The position numbers and the translations under genes are program-made. A DNA stretch of 64,000 bases from Claveliimonas monacensis (GTDB lineage Bacteria > Bacillota > Clostridia > Lachnospirales > Lachnospiraceae): assembly GCF_014982975.1 (NCBI RefSeq), contig NZ_JADCKL010000002.1:62001-126000 (forward strand). Reading direction: 5' to 3'. Of this stretch, positions 9,655 through 18,932 are shown in pieces. Positions within the stretch are counted from its first letter, which is position 1. Each line of letters starts with the position of its first letter. The notes beneath the pieces were generated by a model, which saw only the letters and a list, made by a program, of their open reading frames with translations, was not told the DNA's origin and searched no databases.

Positions 9655-11014
9655 ATTCTTCCGCCTTTCTGACAAATCTCCCGGCCGCCTCCACGCAGGA
9701 GTAAAAATACAGATGTGGAAAACCGGCATAGAAGATGTCTGATGTATGTCCGCATGTCCAGACCCTGTCTGTGACCGGTTTTCTGGCCAGGAGGTCCTCC
9801 CCGTTGCCGTTCGTGTCCATATAGTGGAACTCATGACCCCGGATGCTCTCCTCCGGCTTTAGAAGATCCCCGCCGCCTTCCGGCGTCAGAGTGATGTAGC
9901 CAAACCTGGATAATTTCCCCGTATAATGGCTTCTCCCCTCCAGGACCCCGGCCATCTGATACGGTTTTCCCTTCCTGTCTTCCAGCTCTTCCAGAAGATA
10001 GAGAAAGCCCCCGCACTCCGCTATGCAGGGCATGCCTTCACCAAGCCTGTCCCGGATGGACCGCCGCATAGAGACATTGTCCTCCAGCTCGCCGCCGTGG
10101 AGCTCGGGGTAGCCGCCCCCCAGGAGAAGGGCGTCCGCCTCCTCAGGGATTCTGCTGTCTTTCATCGGGGAAAAGGGGATAAGGACAGCGCCCAGCTTTT
10201 CAAGAAGGCGCAGATTATCTTTGTAATAGAAGGTAAAGGCCGGATCCCGGGCCACTGCGATCACCGGCTGACCGGCAGAAACCCTCCCGGGAATCCACGC
10301 CTCCGCCGCCTCCATCTGGGGCACCTCCGCTCCGATCTTCTCCAGCAGGTCCAGATCCAGCGTCTCCAGGCAGGTCTGCCCCAGCCGCTCCATCTGCTCT
10401 TTCATGTCCCGGATCTCGCCGGGCATGACAAGCCCCAGATGCCGGCTTTCCATGTGGATTTCCTCCATCCTGGGCAGATAACCGCAGACAGCGATGCCTA
10501 GCTGTTCCTCTGTCATGGCCTTCAGGGCCGGGTAGCGCATGGGGGAGACTCTGTTGAAGATCACACCCCGGACACGCCTGTCCTCCATAAAATCTGCAAA
10601 GCCCTTGATCAGGGCCAGCACAGACACGCTGGACTTTGCCCCGTCCACCACAAGAATGACCGGCGCTTCCAGCGTCCGGGCCACATCCCAGGTGCTGGCC
10701 TGGGTGGTACATCCTCCCAGCCCGTCGTATAGTCCCATCACCCCCTCCACAATGGAGAGGTCCGCCTGAGCCGCATCCTCCAGGAAGAGCTGACGGGTCA
10801 GCTCCTGCCCGGCAAAGAAGGTGTCCAGATTCTTGGAGGGCGTCCCCAGAACCGTCTCATGGAACATGGGATCAATGTAGTCCGGGCCGCACTTGAAGGC
10901 CGCCGCCCGGCGCCCCGCCTTTTTCATGGCTGCCAGTATCCCGCAGGTCACCAGCGTCTTGCCGCTTCCGCTGGCGGGAGCCGCAATGACCAGTCTCGGC
11001 ACGTTCCGTCTCAT
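9635..11014 (-). CDS. cbiA: Cobyrinate a,c-diamide synthase CbiA
   Basis: 459-residue glutamine-dependent a,c-amidase. The N-terminal ATPase P-loop is at about 13-20 (PASGSGKT), and the metal/phosphate segment reads KCGPDYIDPMFH. The C-terminal glutaminase domain carries its Cys in CIAECGGFLYLLEEL. A late histidine-rich segment (HEFHYMDTN, HTSDIFYAGFPHLYFYS) is typical. It overlaps the cbiJET stop by 4 bp. Confidence 0.95.
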   Translation of the reverse strand: MRRNVPRLVIAAPASGSGKTLVTCGILAAMKKAGRRAAAFKCGPDYIDPMFHETVLGTPSKNLDTFFAGQELTRQLFLEDAAQADLSIVEGVMGLYDGLGGCTTQASTWDVARTLEAPVILVVDGAKSSVSVLALIKGFADFMEDRRVRGVIFNRVSPMRYPALKAMTEEQLGIAVCGYLPRMEEIHMESRHLGLVMPGEIRDMKEQMERLGQTCLETLDLDLLEKIGAEVPQMEAAEAWIPGRVSAGQPVIAVARDPAFTFYYKDNLRLLEKLGAVLIPFSPMKDSRIPEEADALLLGGGYPELHGGELEDNVSMRRSIRDRLGEGMPCIAECGGFLYLLEELEDRKGKPYQMAGVLEGRSHYTGKLSRFGYITLTPEGGGDLLKPEESIRGHEFHYMDTNGNGEDLLARKPVTDRVWTCGHTSDIFYAGFPHLYFYSCVEAAGRFVRKAEEYGRKRQ

Positions 11015-12984
11015 TCCGCTTCTTCTCCTTCAAATGTGATAATATAGACCGGATTCTGTCCCTCCATCATCTGGTAGGATCCCGCCTTCTTTCCTCTGGC
11101 CACCTGCACCTGCAGGATCTGGGCCGGATGTTCTGCAAATGCCTGCATGCAGGCCATGCACTCTGCCACTGTGTTGATCGTGATAGCTGAGATCACAACT
11201 CTGGCCCGGGGATTTTTCCCCCAGACTGTCTCCAGGATCTGGCGCAGATTCCCGCCGCTGCCGCCGATAAATGCCAGATCCGGCGCAGGCAGATCCCGCA
11301 GCGCCTCCGGCGCCTCCCCGTGGACGGGCCGGATGTTGGACACGTGAAAGCGGATCTTGTTTTTGTGGATCAGGGCAAGGCCCTCTGCATTTTTCTCCAC
11401 AGCGTACACCATGCCATCTATGGCCTTTTTAGCCAGCTGGACAGACACGGATCCAGTGCCTGCCCCCACATCGTAGATAACTGCGTCCCTCGGAGGCGCC
11501 ATCTTGGAAAGAATAACGCTGCGCACCTCACTCTTGGTCATGGGCACCTTTCCGCGGACAAAATCCTCGTCCTTCCCGTCGGAGGCTTCCGGATGCCGGG
11601 TGGCAGGCAGCTCGATGTAGACCACACTCAGCCCCTCCCACTGCATCTCCTTCCTGGCCAGCCTCTCGGCAGATCCCTGGATGATCCTCTCCTTGGGATA
11701 GGAGAGGCGGCTGCCTACACACACTCGGGCTTTTTTCCAGCCATACTTGCAGAGCCTGACCAGCACAGACTGGATCTCTTTCCCGGTGCTCACCAGCAGG
11801 AAGACGCGCCTGTACTCCCGCAGATAATCCAGATAATTGCAGCTTCTCCCATGGATACTCAGAAGGGGCACGCCTTCCATGCCCACACCGATGCGGGCCG
11901 CCATGCAGGAGACCGAGGAGATGCCTGGCAGCACCGTCACATCGTACTCCTTCAGCTCCTCTTTCAGCCCGGCAGCACCGCTGTAAAATCCTGTGTCCCC
12001 GGACAGGAGGATGGCGATCCTGCGGTATCTGGAATTCATCTGTATGAACTCGCGGATCTTCTCCGCCCGGTACTCCTCATAATGCTCCACCGGGATGTTC
12101 TCCGCCACTTTCAGCATCCGCTCCGCCCCGATCAGCACATCCGCACTCTCCATAGCCTCACGGGCCTCCCCGGTGAGACATTTCTCCCCGCCCGGCCCCA
12201 CACCGATGAGGGTGATCTTCCTCGGATCCCTGAAACCATATTTCTCCGCAAGCATGAGAAAGACTTCCTTCAGGGGAAGCCCTCTCTCCTGGGGTCTGCC
12301 GATGACCACAGGAACGGCTCCGGCCTTTCTGGCCGCCTCCATCTTCTCCTGAAAACCGCCGATCTTACCGGAGTCCTTTGTCACCAGATAGCGCGCTTTC
12401 ACGTGGGACAGAAGCTGCTCGTTCATGCCCTCCGAAAAAGGCCCCTGCATGGCAATGAGGTGCTTGCCCTCAAATCCTTTCTCCACCGCGTGCTCCACCG
12501 CCTCTTTTGTGGAGAGCACCCGCAGGAAACATCTTCTCCTGTAATCCGGGATCTGGGTGTAGGGGTCCAGCTCTTTGCTGCCTGTGGTGATCAGGATATT
12601 GCCCTTCTTGTCCGCCAGATAGGCAGCGGCCTCCCGGATATTCTTCACCCACACGGCATTCTCGCCGCCGGCGGCTCCTTCCCGCAGCACCCGCACACAG
12701 GGAATGTCCGCCTTCTCACACATAGTCCGGATGTTCTTGGACACCTCCATGGCAAATGGGTGGGTGGCGTCAATGACAAGCTCCGCCTGGCATCCTCTTG
12801 CCAGCTCGCCCATGCCTGCCACATCCAGCCGGCCGGCCAGGACATGGATATTTTCCCCATCCTCCACAAGTTCTTTGCCATACTCAGTGGCCGTACACAC
12901 ATACACCTCCGGCGCATGTCCCCGGAGGTATTCCGCGATCTTTCTCCCCTCAGTCGTACCTGCAAAAATTAAAATACTAGCCAT
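11011..12984 (-). CDS. cbiJET: Three-domain fusion CbiJ-CbiE-CbiT (precorrin-6A reductase, C5- and C15-methyltransferase/decarboxylase)
   Basis: 657 residues carrying three normally separate enzymes. Residues ~1-250 are CbiJ (ILIFAGTTEGRKIAEYL, VIDATHPFA). Residues ~257-460 are CbiE (ITLIGVGPGGEKCLTGEA, VLPGISSVSCMAARIG), a tetrapyrrole methylase. Residues ~475-655 are CbiT (MTKSEVRSVIL, DVGAGTGSVSVQLA), an AdoMet methyltransferase with decarboxylase activity. Together they take cobalt-precorrin-6A to -8. The ATG at 12984 is preferred because AGAGGG lies 7 nt upstream. The ATG at 12990 is only 1 nt from it. It overlaps cbiH by 8 bp. Confidence 0.94.
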   Translation of the reverse strand: MASILIFAGTTEGRKIAEYLRGHAPEVYVCTATEYGKELVEDGENIHVLAGRLDVAGMGELARGCQAELVIDATHPFAMEVSKNIRTMCEKADIPCVRVLREGAAGGENAVWVKNIREAAAYLADKKGNILITTGSKELDPYTQIPDYRRRCFLRVLSTKEAVEHAVEKGFEGKHLIAMQGPFSEGMNEQLLSHVKARYLVTKDSGKIGGFQEKMEAARKAGAVPVVIGRPQERGLPLKEVFLMLAEKYGFRDPRKITLIGVGPGGEKCLTGEAREAMESADVLIGAERMLKVAENIPVEHYEEYRAEKIREFIQMNSRYRRIAILLSGDTGFYSGAAGLKEELKEYDVTVLPGISSVSCMAARIGVGMEGVPLLSIHGRSCNYLDYLREYRRVFLLVSTGKEIQSVLVRLCKYGWKKARVCVGSRLSYPKERIIQGSAERLARKEMQWEGLSVVYIELPATRHPEASDGKDEDFVRGKVPMTKSEVRSVILSKMAPPRDAVIYDVGAGTGSVSVQLAKKAIDGMVYAVEKNAEGLALIHKNKIRFHVSNIRPVHGEAPEALRDLPAPDLAFIGGSGGNLRQILETVWGKNPRARVVISAITINTVAECMACMQAFAEHPAQILQVQVARGKKAGSYQMMEGQNPVYIITFEGEEAE

Positions 12985-13708
12985 TTTCATACCCTCTTGG
13001 TGTTATCATGTGTCCTTTGAGTTCTCTTGTCTGTGAGTTGCCGATGAACACTGTTGTAAACATATCCGTCCGGGCATCTTCCAGCTCCCTCAGGGTACAG
13101 ATATGGTACGTCTCCCCCTCGCGGCCTATGTTGGCCGCATAACCGCAGACCGTATCGCCGCTCTGATACTCCTCTATGATCCGGCAGGCTTTTTTCAGGT
13201 AGTCCGCCCTCTTCCTGCTGGATGGATTGTAAAGGCAGATCACAAAATCCGCCTGGGCCGCACAGCGCAGCCGCTTCTCGATCTTCTCCCAGGGCGTCAG
13301 AAGATCACTCAGGCTGATGAGGACAAAGTCGTGGATCAGTGGCGCGCCCAGAAGGGCCGCCCCGGACAGAGCTGCCGTCACACCGGGGATCACTTCCACC
13401 TCCACCTGGGGGTAGTCCTTCCCCATGGAGAAGATCAGCCCCGCCATACCGTAGACTCCGGCATCTCCGCTGCACACCATGGCTGTGGTCTTTCCTGCAG
13501 ACGCTGTCTCCAGAGCCAGCCGGCAGCGCTCCTCCTCCTTCGTCATGGGTGTCGTGAGAAATTCTTTATCTGGATAATAGTCTCTGATCAGGTCCACATA
13601 CACGGTGTAGCCTGCGATTACATCACAGGAAGCAAGGGCCTTTGCCGCCCGCATTGTCATATCTTCATAGCTGCCCGGCCCCAGGCCGATCACATACAGT
13701 TTTGTCAA
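12977..13708 (-). CDS. cbiH: Cobalt-precorrin-3B C17-methyltransferase CbiH (TTG start)
   Basis: 243-residue tetrapyrrole methylase (CobJ/CbiH type) that methylates C17 with ring contraction. Motifs are LYVIGLGPGSYEDMTMRA at the N-terminus, VCSGDAGVYGMAGLIF, VEVIPGVTAALSGAALLGAP and DFVICLYNPSS. There is no ATG near the family N-terminus. The TTG at 13708 has GGAG 8 nt upstream and gives the expected start. Other non-ATG candidates are at 13717 (GTG) and 13741 (TTG). It overlaps cbiG by 44 bp. Confidence 0.92.
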   Translation of the reverse strand: MTKLYVIGLGPGSYEDMTMRAAKALASCDVIAGYTVYVDLIRDYYPDKEFLTTPMTKEEERCRLALETASAGKTTAMVCSGDAGVYGMAGLIFSMGKDYPQVEVEVIPGVTAALSGAALLGAPLIHDFVLISLSDLLTPWEKIEKRLRCAAQADFVICLYNPSSRKRADYLKKACRIIEEYQSGDTVCGYAANIGREGETYHICTLRELEDARTDMFTTVFIGNSQTRELKGHMITPRGYENG

Positions 13709-14726
13709 AATCCACACTCCAATCTTCCGCAGCCAGGGCAAGTGTCATGCCCTGCTCTGCCGTCTTTTCCAGCACGAGCCGTCCCCCGCCGCTGCCAAGG
13801 ATGGCGGCTCTCTCGCACACATTTCCAACGCCCACAGTTTCCTTCACAAAGGCGGACTCGCTTGTGACCGTTCCCACCGCCGCAAGCTGGTCAGCTGTCC
13901 AGGTCTCAAATGGGATCTGCCAGGTTTCCGCCAGAGCCTTAAGACCCTCTTCCTCCGCCTTCCTGTCAATGCTGGCAAGGCGCTTCACCTGACCGGGATA
14001 AAAACCCAGCTCTGTCAGTTTCTGTCGAAGAAATGCCTCCAGCTGCCTGCGGGGAACGCCCCTTTTGCAGCCCACCCCGGCGGTCAGGTTCCGGGGCAAA
14101 AGGCAGAGGACTTGCTCCCCGGTCTCCCCCTTCTTTCTCTCCTCCACCGCAATGGACATCGGAAACAGTCCCAGCTGCTGCCGGCTCTCCACCTGTACCA
14201 GCTCCTCCGGCACCCCGCCAAGGACCGGGAATTCACTGTAGAATCCCACCTTCTCCCCCTTCAGGATGCGGGCGGAAATGTCTTTTGCCTTCGCCCGGTC
14301 TGTCAGCACAAGGCCGCATTTTTTTGCAAACACATCCACCGCGAAGCGGCCGTTTACATCTGTGGCTGTTGTGATCACAGCCTCCGCCCCTGTCGCCTCT
14401 GCCAGAAACAGGGCCAGATCATTGGCTCCCCCCACATGCCCGGAGAGGAGAGGGATGACAAACTTCCCCTTCTCATCCAGGACCAGCACAGCGGGGTCTG
14501 TAAACTTGTCCCGGATAAAAGGGGCACAGAGACGGACGGCAATGCCTGCTGCACCGACAAAAATGATCTCCTGCACCTGGCGCCAGTACTCCCCGAGGAA
14601 GTCGCCTCCTCTGGGCCGCTCCAGTCCAAAGACCGTGCGCCCGCTATCCTCAAGCAGGCTGCGGATCTCTTCCATCTTCTTTTTTCCCTGGTCTGTGTAG
14701 CTTACGAGAAGCGTTTTATTTTCCAT
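13665..14726 (-). CDS. cbiG: Cobalt-precorrin-5A hydrolase CbiG
   Basis: 353 residues. CbiG opens the delta-lactone of cobalt-precorrin-5A and releases acetaldehyde. The N-terminal part has IIFVGAAGIAVRLCAPFIRDK. The middle part has PLLSGHVGGANDLALFLAEATGA. The C-terminal domain begins near LTAGVGCKRGVPRRQLEAFL, a hallmark of CbiG. The ATG at 14726 lies just inside the end of cbiF (11 bp overlap). The frame stays open to 14930, but that extension is antisense-like and unrelated to CbiG. Confidence 0.93.
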   Translation of the reverse strand: MENKTLLVSYTDQGKKKMEEIRSLLEDSGRTVFGLERPRGGDFLGEYWRQVQEIIFVGAAGIAVRLCAPFIRDKFTDPAVLVLDEKGKFVIPLLSGHVGGANDLALFLAEATGAEAVITTATDVNGRFAVDVFAKKCGLVLTDRAKAKDISARILKGEKVGFYSEFPVLGGVPEELVQVESRQQLGLFPMSIAVEERKKGETGEQVLCLLPRNLTAGVGCKRGVPRRQLEAFLRQKLTELGFYPGQVKRLASIDRKAEEEGLKALAETWQIPFETWTADQLAAVGTVTSESAFVKETVGVGNVCERAAILGSGGGRLVLEKTAEQGMTLALAAEDWSVDFDKTVCDRPGAGQL

Positions 14727-15492
14727 CCTCTGCCTGCCCATTTCCTTTCCGGAATTCTGTGGTAAAAGCGGGATCATACAGGCAGGAGCGCTGGTACGCC
14801 TCTCCTGAGAGCACCTTACCCACAATGATGAGGGCGGTCTTTTTGATCCCCTCCCGCTCTGCCGTCTCCGCCAGATCCGACACCTGGCAAAGTACTTTTT
14901 TCTCATCCGGCCATGTGGCCTTGTACACAATGGCTGCCGGCGTGTCCGGCGGGTAGCCCCCCTCCACCAGCGCCTGGGACAGTTTCCCGAGAAGTCCTGT
15001 GCTCAAGAAGAGGACCATGGTAGACTGGTGGGCCGCAAAGGACTGGATCTTCTCCTTTTCCGGCACAGGCGTGCGCCCCTCCATGCGTGTGATAACCACG
15101 CTCTGTGAGATGCCCGGCAGGGTGTACTCCAGCCCCAGGGCGGCTGCCGCCCCGGAGAAAGCGCTGACGCCGGGGCACACCTGGTAGGGGATAGACAGCT
15201 CATCCAGCCGGTCCATCTGCTCCTTTATAGCCCCGTAGAGGCTGGGGTCTCCTGTGTGAAGTCTCACTACATCCTGTCCTGCCTCATGGCACGCCTCCAT
15301 GACCCGTATCACTTCCTCCAGGGTCATCCGGGCGCTGTCGTAGATCCTGCATCCCTCAGGGCAGAAGGAAAGAAGCGCCGGGTTTACCAGAGATCCCGCA
15401 TATATCACGGTCTGCGCGTGTTCAAGAAGTCTTTTTCCTTTTACTGTGATCAGGTCCGGATCGCCGGGACCGGCCCCCACAAAATGTACCAT
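14716..15492 (-). CDS. cbiF: Cobalt-precorrin-4 C11-methyltransferase CbiF
   Basis: 258-residue tetrapyrrole methylase. It starts VHFVGAGPGDPDLITVKGKRLL and has VRLHTGDPSLYGAIKEQMDRL and YQVCPGVSAFSGAAAALG, typical of CobM/CbiF. It methylates C11 of cobalt-precorrin-4. AGGTG lies 8 nt before the ATG. Only 3 nt separate it from cbiL. Confidence 0.95.
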   Translation of the reverse strand: MVHFVGAGPGDPDLITVKGKRLLEHAQTVIYAGSLVNPALLSFCPEGCRIYDSARMTLEEVIRVMEACHEAGQDVVRLHTGDPSLYGAIKEQMDRLDELSIPYQVCPGVSAFSGAAAALGLEYTLPGISQSVVITRMEGRTPVPEKEKIQSFAAHQSTMVLFLSTGLLGKLSQALVEGGYPPDTPAAIVYKATWPDEKKVLCQVSDLAETAEREGIKKTALIIVGKVLSGEAYQRSCLYDPAFTTEFRKGNGQAEDGK

Positions 15493-15495
15493 CTG

Positions 15496-16185
15496 CTATT
15501 CACCTGCCTCTTTTGCCACTATAATAGAATAATAACTCAGATCATCGGGAATTTCATCAAGGGAGTGGAAAATCCGCTCTCCCTCCATGCCGCATCTCTC
15601 CACAGCCCAGCCCTGTGCTCCCTGCAGGATCAGCTCATCCCGCACCTGGGCAGCCGCCTTGCCCGCCTTCATCAGAACCCTGGTGCCGGGAAGTGCCATG
15701 CCCTCTTCTGCCGGGTAGGAGGCAGGGATCACATGGAGCATCTGGGAATTTTCCACAAGGCCATCTCCCACTGCCGCAGCAACAGCGATGAAAGAGGGAA
15801 TGCCGCTGATGATCTCTGCCTGGTATCCGGCCGCCTGCACTTTTCTGTGGACATAGAGGTACGTAGAATAGATGCAGGGATCCCCCAGGGTGAGAAAGGC
15901 TGCCTTCTTCCCTTTTTCCAGCTCCGCATTGATCCTGTCTACAGCCTCCTGATGGGCTCTCTGAAGTATATCCGGGTCCTTGGTCATGGGCATGTGGATC
16001 CCCACAGCCTCCTTTTCCGCCAGCTCCGGCACAGCTCCCGCCGCAATCTTCCAGGCCACTGTCTCCTTCGGCTCCCTGCCCGGCGCCAGGATCACGTCAC
16101 TTGCACGTATGACGCGCACTGCCTGCAGTGTCATAAGTTCTGGGTCGCCGGGGCCCACCCCGACGCCGTACAAAATTCCTGCCAT
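15496..16185 (-). CDS. cbiL: Cobalt-precorrin-2 C20-methyltransferase CbiL
   Basis: 229-residue tetrapyrrole methylase. It starts GILYGVGVGPGDPELMTLQAVR, has FLTLGDPCIYSTYLYVHRKV (the CbiL/CobI-specific form of the loop) and IISGIPSFIAVAAAVG. It adds the C20 methyl to cobalt-factor II/precorrin-2, the first cobalamin-specific methylation. GAGGAG is 5 nt upstream of the ATG. Confidence 0.95.
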   Translation of the reverse strand: MAGILYGVGVGPGDPELMTLQAVRVIRASDVILAPGREPKETVAWKIAAGAVPELAEKEAVGIHMPMTKDPDILQRAHQEAVDRINAELEKGKKAAFLTLGDPCIYSTYLYVHRKVQAAGYQAEIISGIPSFIAVAAAVGDGLVENSQMLHVIPASYPAEEGMALPGTRVLMKAGKAAAQVRDELILQGAQGWAVERCGMEGERIFHSLDEIPDDLSYYSIIVAKEAGE

Positions 16186-16210
16186 AACTGCTCCTCTCTA
16201 TGTCTCTTTA

Positions 16211-17398
16211 TCATTTCTCCCGGCCTCTGGCCAGAAGCTCCTCCCCGTACCGGGTCATACCCAGCACGCCGTACACATTGGAAAACAGGACGGCTCCCGT
16301 CTTCATATCCCTCTGCGCGCTGCTCTGGGCGCGGATATTCAGATGGGTGTGGATCTTCTCAAGGAGACAGTCCAGCACCTTCCTGCGCTCTTTCTCTGTC
16401 AGGATCTGAAGGGCATCCTCCGTGGTATTGCAGCAAAGCAGAGCCGCCGCTCTCTCCCCGGAGAGCCCGGCCCGGAGGGCTGACGATGCCAGAAGCTCCA
16501 TCCGGCAGTCTCCCCACCGGGAGTGGGTGTTCATGATCCCTCCGGCGATCTTCACCAGCTTGCCTATATGTCCCACAAAGAGCAGCCCCTCTGCCCCATG
16601 CTCTGCGGCCAGATCTATGGTCTCACCGATATAGTTGCTGCACTTAACTGTATCCCGCGCCAGAATCCCCCACCTGTCCCGGAGAAAGTCCAGGCCGTAG
16701 TTGCCAGGCGCGGCGATGAGGCACCGCCTTCCTTCCGCCAGCTTCACTTTGATCTCCACCTCTATGGTGTCGATGAGGGCCTTCTCGCTCATAGGTTCCA
16801 CAATGCCGCTGGTGCCCAGGACCGAGAGGCCGCCCACAATGCCGATCCTTGGATTAAACGTCCGCTGCGCCAGCTGCTCTCCGCCGGGGATCTCCACAAG
16901 GACCTGAAAGCCCCCTTCCCATCCTGCCGCCTCTTTCAGGCGGACCAGTTCTTTTTGGATCATCTGCCTTGGGACAGGGTTAATAGCCGCGCTGCCCACA
17001 GGCTGGGCAAGCCCCGGCTTTGTCACTCTCCCGACCCCCTGCCCGCCGTCGATCTCGATCCTGTCCTCTGAAAAAAAGGAGACCGTGGCGCAGACCGTGA
17101 CGCCGTCTGTCACATCCGGGTCATCTCCGCTGTCCTTCTTCACCTTGCAGGTCACAGCCAGGGGACGTCCCTGGCTGTCTCTCTTCTCTATTTTGCCGGA
17201 CTGTACCGGCAGGGTGAAGGGCTGTCCATTCGGCAGGTGGACCGTAACCGTCCAGTCTGCCCCTTCCCGGGGAAGGCTTCCGGCAAGAAGCGCCTGGGCC
17301 GCAGCCGCGGCCGCAGCCTGGGCGCAGGTCCCGGTGGTCCATCCTCTTCGGAGACCGGCTTTATTTTTCTCCATCCGGCTGCCTCTGTCCTTCTCCAT
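16211..17398 (-). CDS. cbiD: Cobalt-precorrin-5B C1-methyltransferase CbiD
   Basis: 395 residues. The N-terminus LRRGWTTGTCAQAAAAAAA is the CbiD hallmark. NPRIGIVGGLSVLGTSGIVEPMS and NYGLDFLRD further support it. CbiD methylates C1 of cobalt-precorrin-5B, made by CbiG. A GGAG five nt before the ATG at 17398 supports that start. It overlaps the cobA-hemD end by 38 bp. A second ATG at 17374 is possible. Confidence 0.95.
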   Translation of the reverse strand: MEKDRGSRMEKNKAGLRRGWTTGTCAQAAAAAAAQALLAGSLPREGADWTVTVHLPNGQPFTLPVQSGKIEKRDSQGRPLAVTCKVKKDSGDDPDVTDGVTVCATVSFFSEDRIEIDGGQGVGRVTKPGLAQPVGSAAINPVPRQMIQKELVRLKEAAGWEGGFQVLVEIPGGEQLAQRTFNPRIGIVGGLSVLGTSGIVEPMSEKALIDTIEVEIKVKLAEGRRCLIAAPGNYGLDFLRDRWGILARDTVKCSNYIGETIDLAAEHGAEGLLFVGHIGKLVKIAGGIMNTHSRWGDCRMELLASSALRAGLSGERAAALLCCNTTEDALQILTEKERRKVLDCLLEKIHTHLNIRAQSSAQRDMKTGAVLFSNVYGVLGMTRYGEELLARGREK

Positions 17399-18932
17399 CT
17401 TCTCTCTCCTTTGCCGCCATCTTCACGGCCAGATCCACCAGATCCCGGAGGGTGGCCCGGGCAGCTGTAAAAGTCTGCATTCCTGCCCGCTCTGCCTCCC
17501 CTGCGGTCATCTCACCGATACAAAGAGCCGTCACTTTTGACAGGTCCATGTCTCCGGCGCTCTTTACAAATCCCCGCACTGTGGAAGCGCTTGTAAACAT
17601 AGCCCAGCAATTTTTGGAGGCAAACTCTCTGTCATACTCCACCCAGGGGAAGGACTCGTACTCTGTATCGTAGACAGGCAGGTCTGTCACCTGGGCTCCC
17701 GCCTCCTCCAGTCTTCTTACCAGTGTCTGATTGCCTATCCTGGCCCGGGGGATGAGCACTTTCTCCCCGGCTTTCACGCAGCCAGCCAGCGCTTCTCCCA
17801 GGTGATCGCCATCATACTGCTCCGGCACCAGGTCCGGGTAAAGTCCCCAATTTTCCAGCTCCCCGGCTGTCCCCTCGCCTATGACTGCAATCTTAAGATG
17901 AGCCAGGCTGCGCACATCCTGCCTCCTCTTTCTCAGTTCCTCTCGAAAAATCCGCACACCGGAGGGGCTGGTAAAGACGATCCAGGAAAAGGCTCCGATC
18001 CCGTCCAGCGCCCGGGACAGGCCTTCCCCGTCCTCCACCGGCGCAATGCGGATTGTGGGAAGCTCCAGCACCTCCGCCCCCTCCTCACGGAGCAGGGCGG
18101 CAAGGCGCAGACTGCGCTCCCTGGGTCTTGTCACCAGGATCTTTTTCCCCGCCAACGGACGATTTCCATACCAGTCCATGTCCTGAAAAGCAGCCACATG
18201 CCCCACCAGGATGATGGCCGGGGACTGCACCTGCTCCCGGACGGCTTTTTTGGCTATATCTCCCACTGTTCCGACGATCTTTCTCTGGGCAGAGGTAGTC
18301 CCTCTCTCCAGCACAGCGGCGGGCATATCCGGGGACATTCCCTCCTCCAGCAGCCCTGCCATGACATTTCCTATGGTGCTCACTCCCATAAGAAACACGA
18401 TCGTGCCGCCCCCCTCAGCCAGGGACCGGTAGTGGATATCCGGCAGACTTCCATCCTTTTTGTGGGCTGTCACAATGTGCACGGAGGACGCCATATCCCG
18501 GTGTGTTACAGGAATCCCCAGATAGGAGGGCACCCCGATAGCAGAGGTGATGCCGGGCACGATCTCAAAGGGGATACCAGCCTTTTTCAAAGCCGCAGCC
18601 TCCTCGCCTCCTCGCCCAAACACAAGGGGATCCCCCCCCTTCAGACGGACCACCTTCTGCCCTTTCCGGGCTTCTCTCACCAGGATCTGGTTGATCTCCT
18701 CCTGGGGAATGGGGTGATGGCCGGACCGCTTGCCCACATCGATATACCGGGCATGTCTGCTGCCCCACATGAGGATGCCGTTTCCCACCAGCCTGTCGTA
18801 CACGATCACTTCCGCCTCCTCAAGAAGGCGTTTCCCCTTTACTGTGATCAGCTCCACATCTGAGGGGCCGGCCCCCACAAGGTACACTTTTCCCGTCTTA
18901 TCGCTTTTCTGTGTATCTGTCTCTAAGCTCAT
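17361..18932 (-). CDS. cobA-hemD: Fused uroporphyrinogen-III C-methyltransferase / uroporphyrinogen-III synthase
   Basis: 523 residues with two domains. Residues ~10-250 are the SUMT/CobA methylase (KVYLVGAGPSDVELITVKGKRLL, VRLKGGDPLVFGRGGEE, VPGITSAIGVPSYLGIPVTHR), which makes precorrin-2. Residues ~260-510 are HemD (KKILVTRPRERSLRLAALL, IVFTSPSGVRIF, MFTSASTVRGFVK), which closes and inverts ring D. Such fusions are common in clostridia. The ATG at 18932 has AGGGAG upstream and overlaps hemC by 35 bp. Confidence 0.95.
   Translation of the reverse strand: MSLETDTQKSDKTGKVYLVGAGPSDVELITVKGKRLLEEAEVIVYDRLVGNGILMWGSRHARYIDVGKRSGHHPIPQEEINQILVREARKGQKVVRLKGGDPLVFGRGGEEAAALKKAGIPFEIVPGITSAIGVPSYLGIPVTHRDMASSVHIVTAHKKDGSLPDIHYRSLAEGGGTIVFLMGVSTIGNVMAGLLEEGMSPDMPAAVLERGTTSAQRKIVGTVGDIAKKAVREQVQSPAIILVGHVAAFQDMDWYGNRPLAGKKILVTRPRERSLRLAALLREEGAEVLELPTIRIAPVEDGEGLSRALDGIGAFSWIVFTSPSGVRIFREELRKRRQDVRSLAHLKIAVIGEGTAGELENWGLYPDLVPEQYDGDHLGEALAGCVKAGEKVLIPRARIGNQTLVRRLEEAGAQVTDLPVYDTEYESFPWVEYDREFASKNCWAMFTSASTVRGFVKSAGDMDLSKVTALCIGEMTAGEAERAGMQTFTAARATLRDLVDLAVKMAAKEREDGEGQRQPDGEK

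Noticed and set aside
8221-9672. Long plus-strand open frame (483 codons) opposite cobU/cobT
   Set aside because: Antisense shadow of GC-rich genes. It has no family motifs, no ribosome binding site, and the protein it gives is His/Cys-rich without order.
11320-12972. Long plus-strand open frame (550 codons) opposite cbiJET
   Set aside because: Antisense to a clearly coding three-domain enzyme. Composition is typical of a reverse-strand reading.
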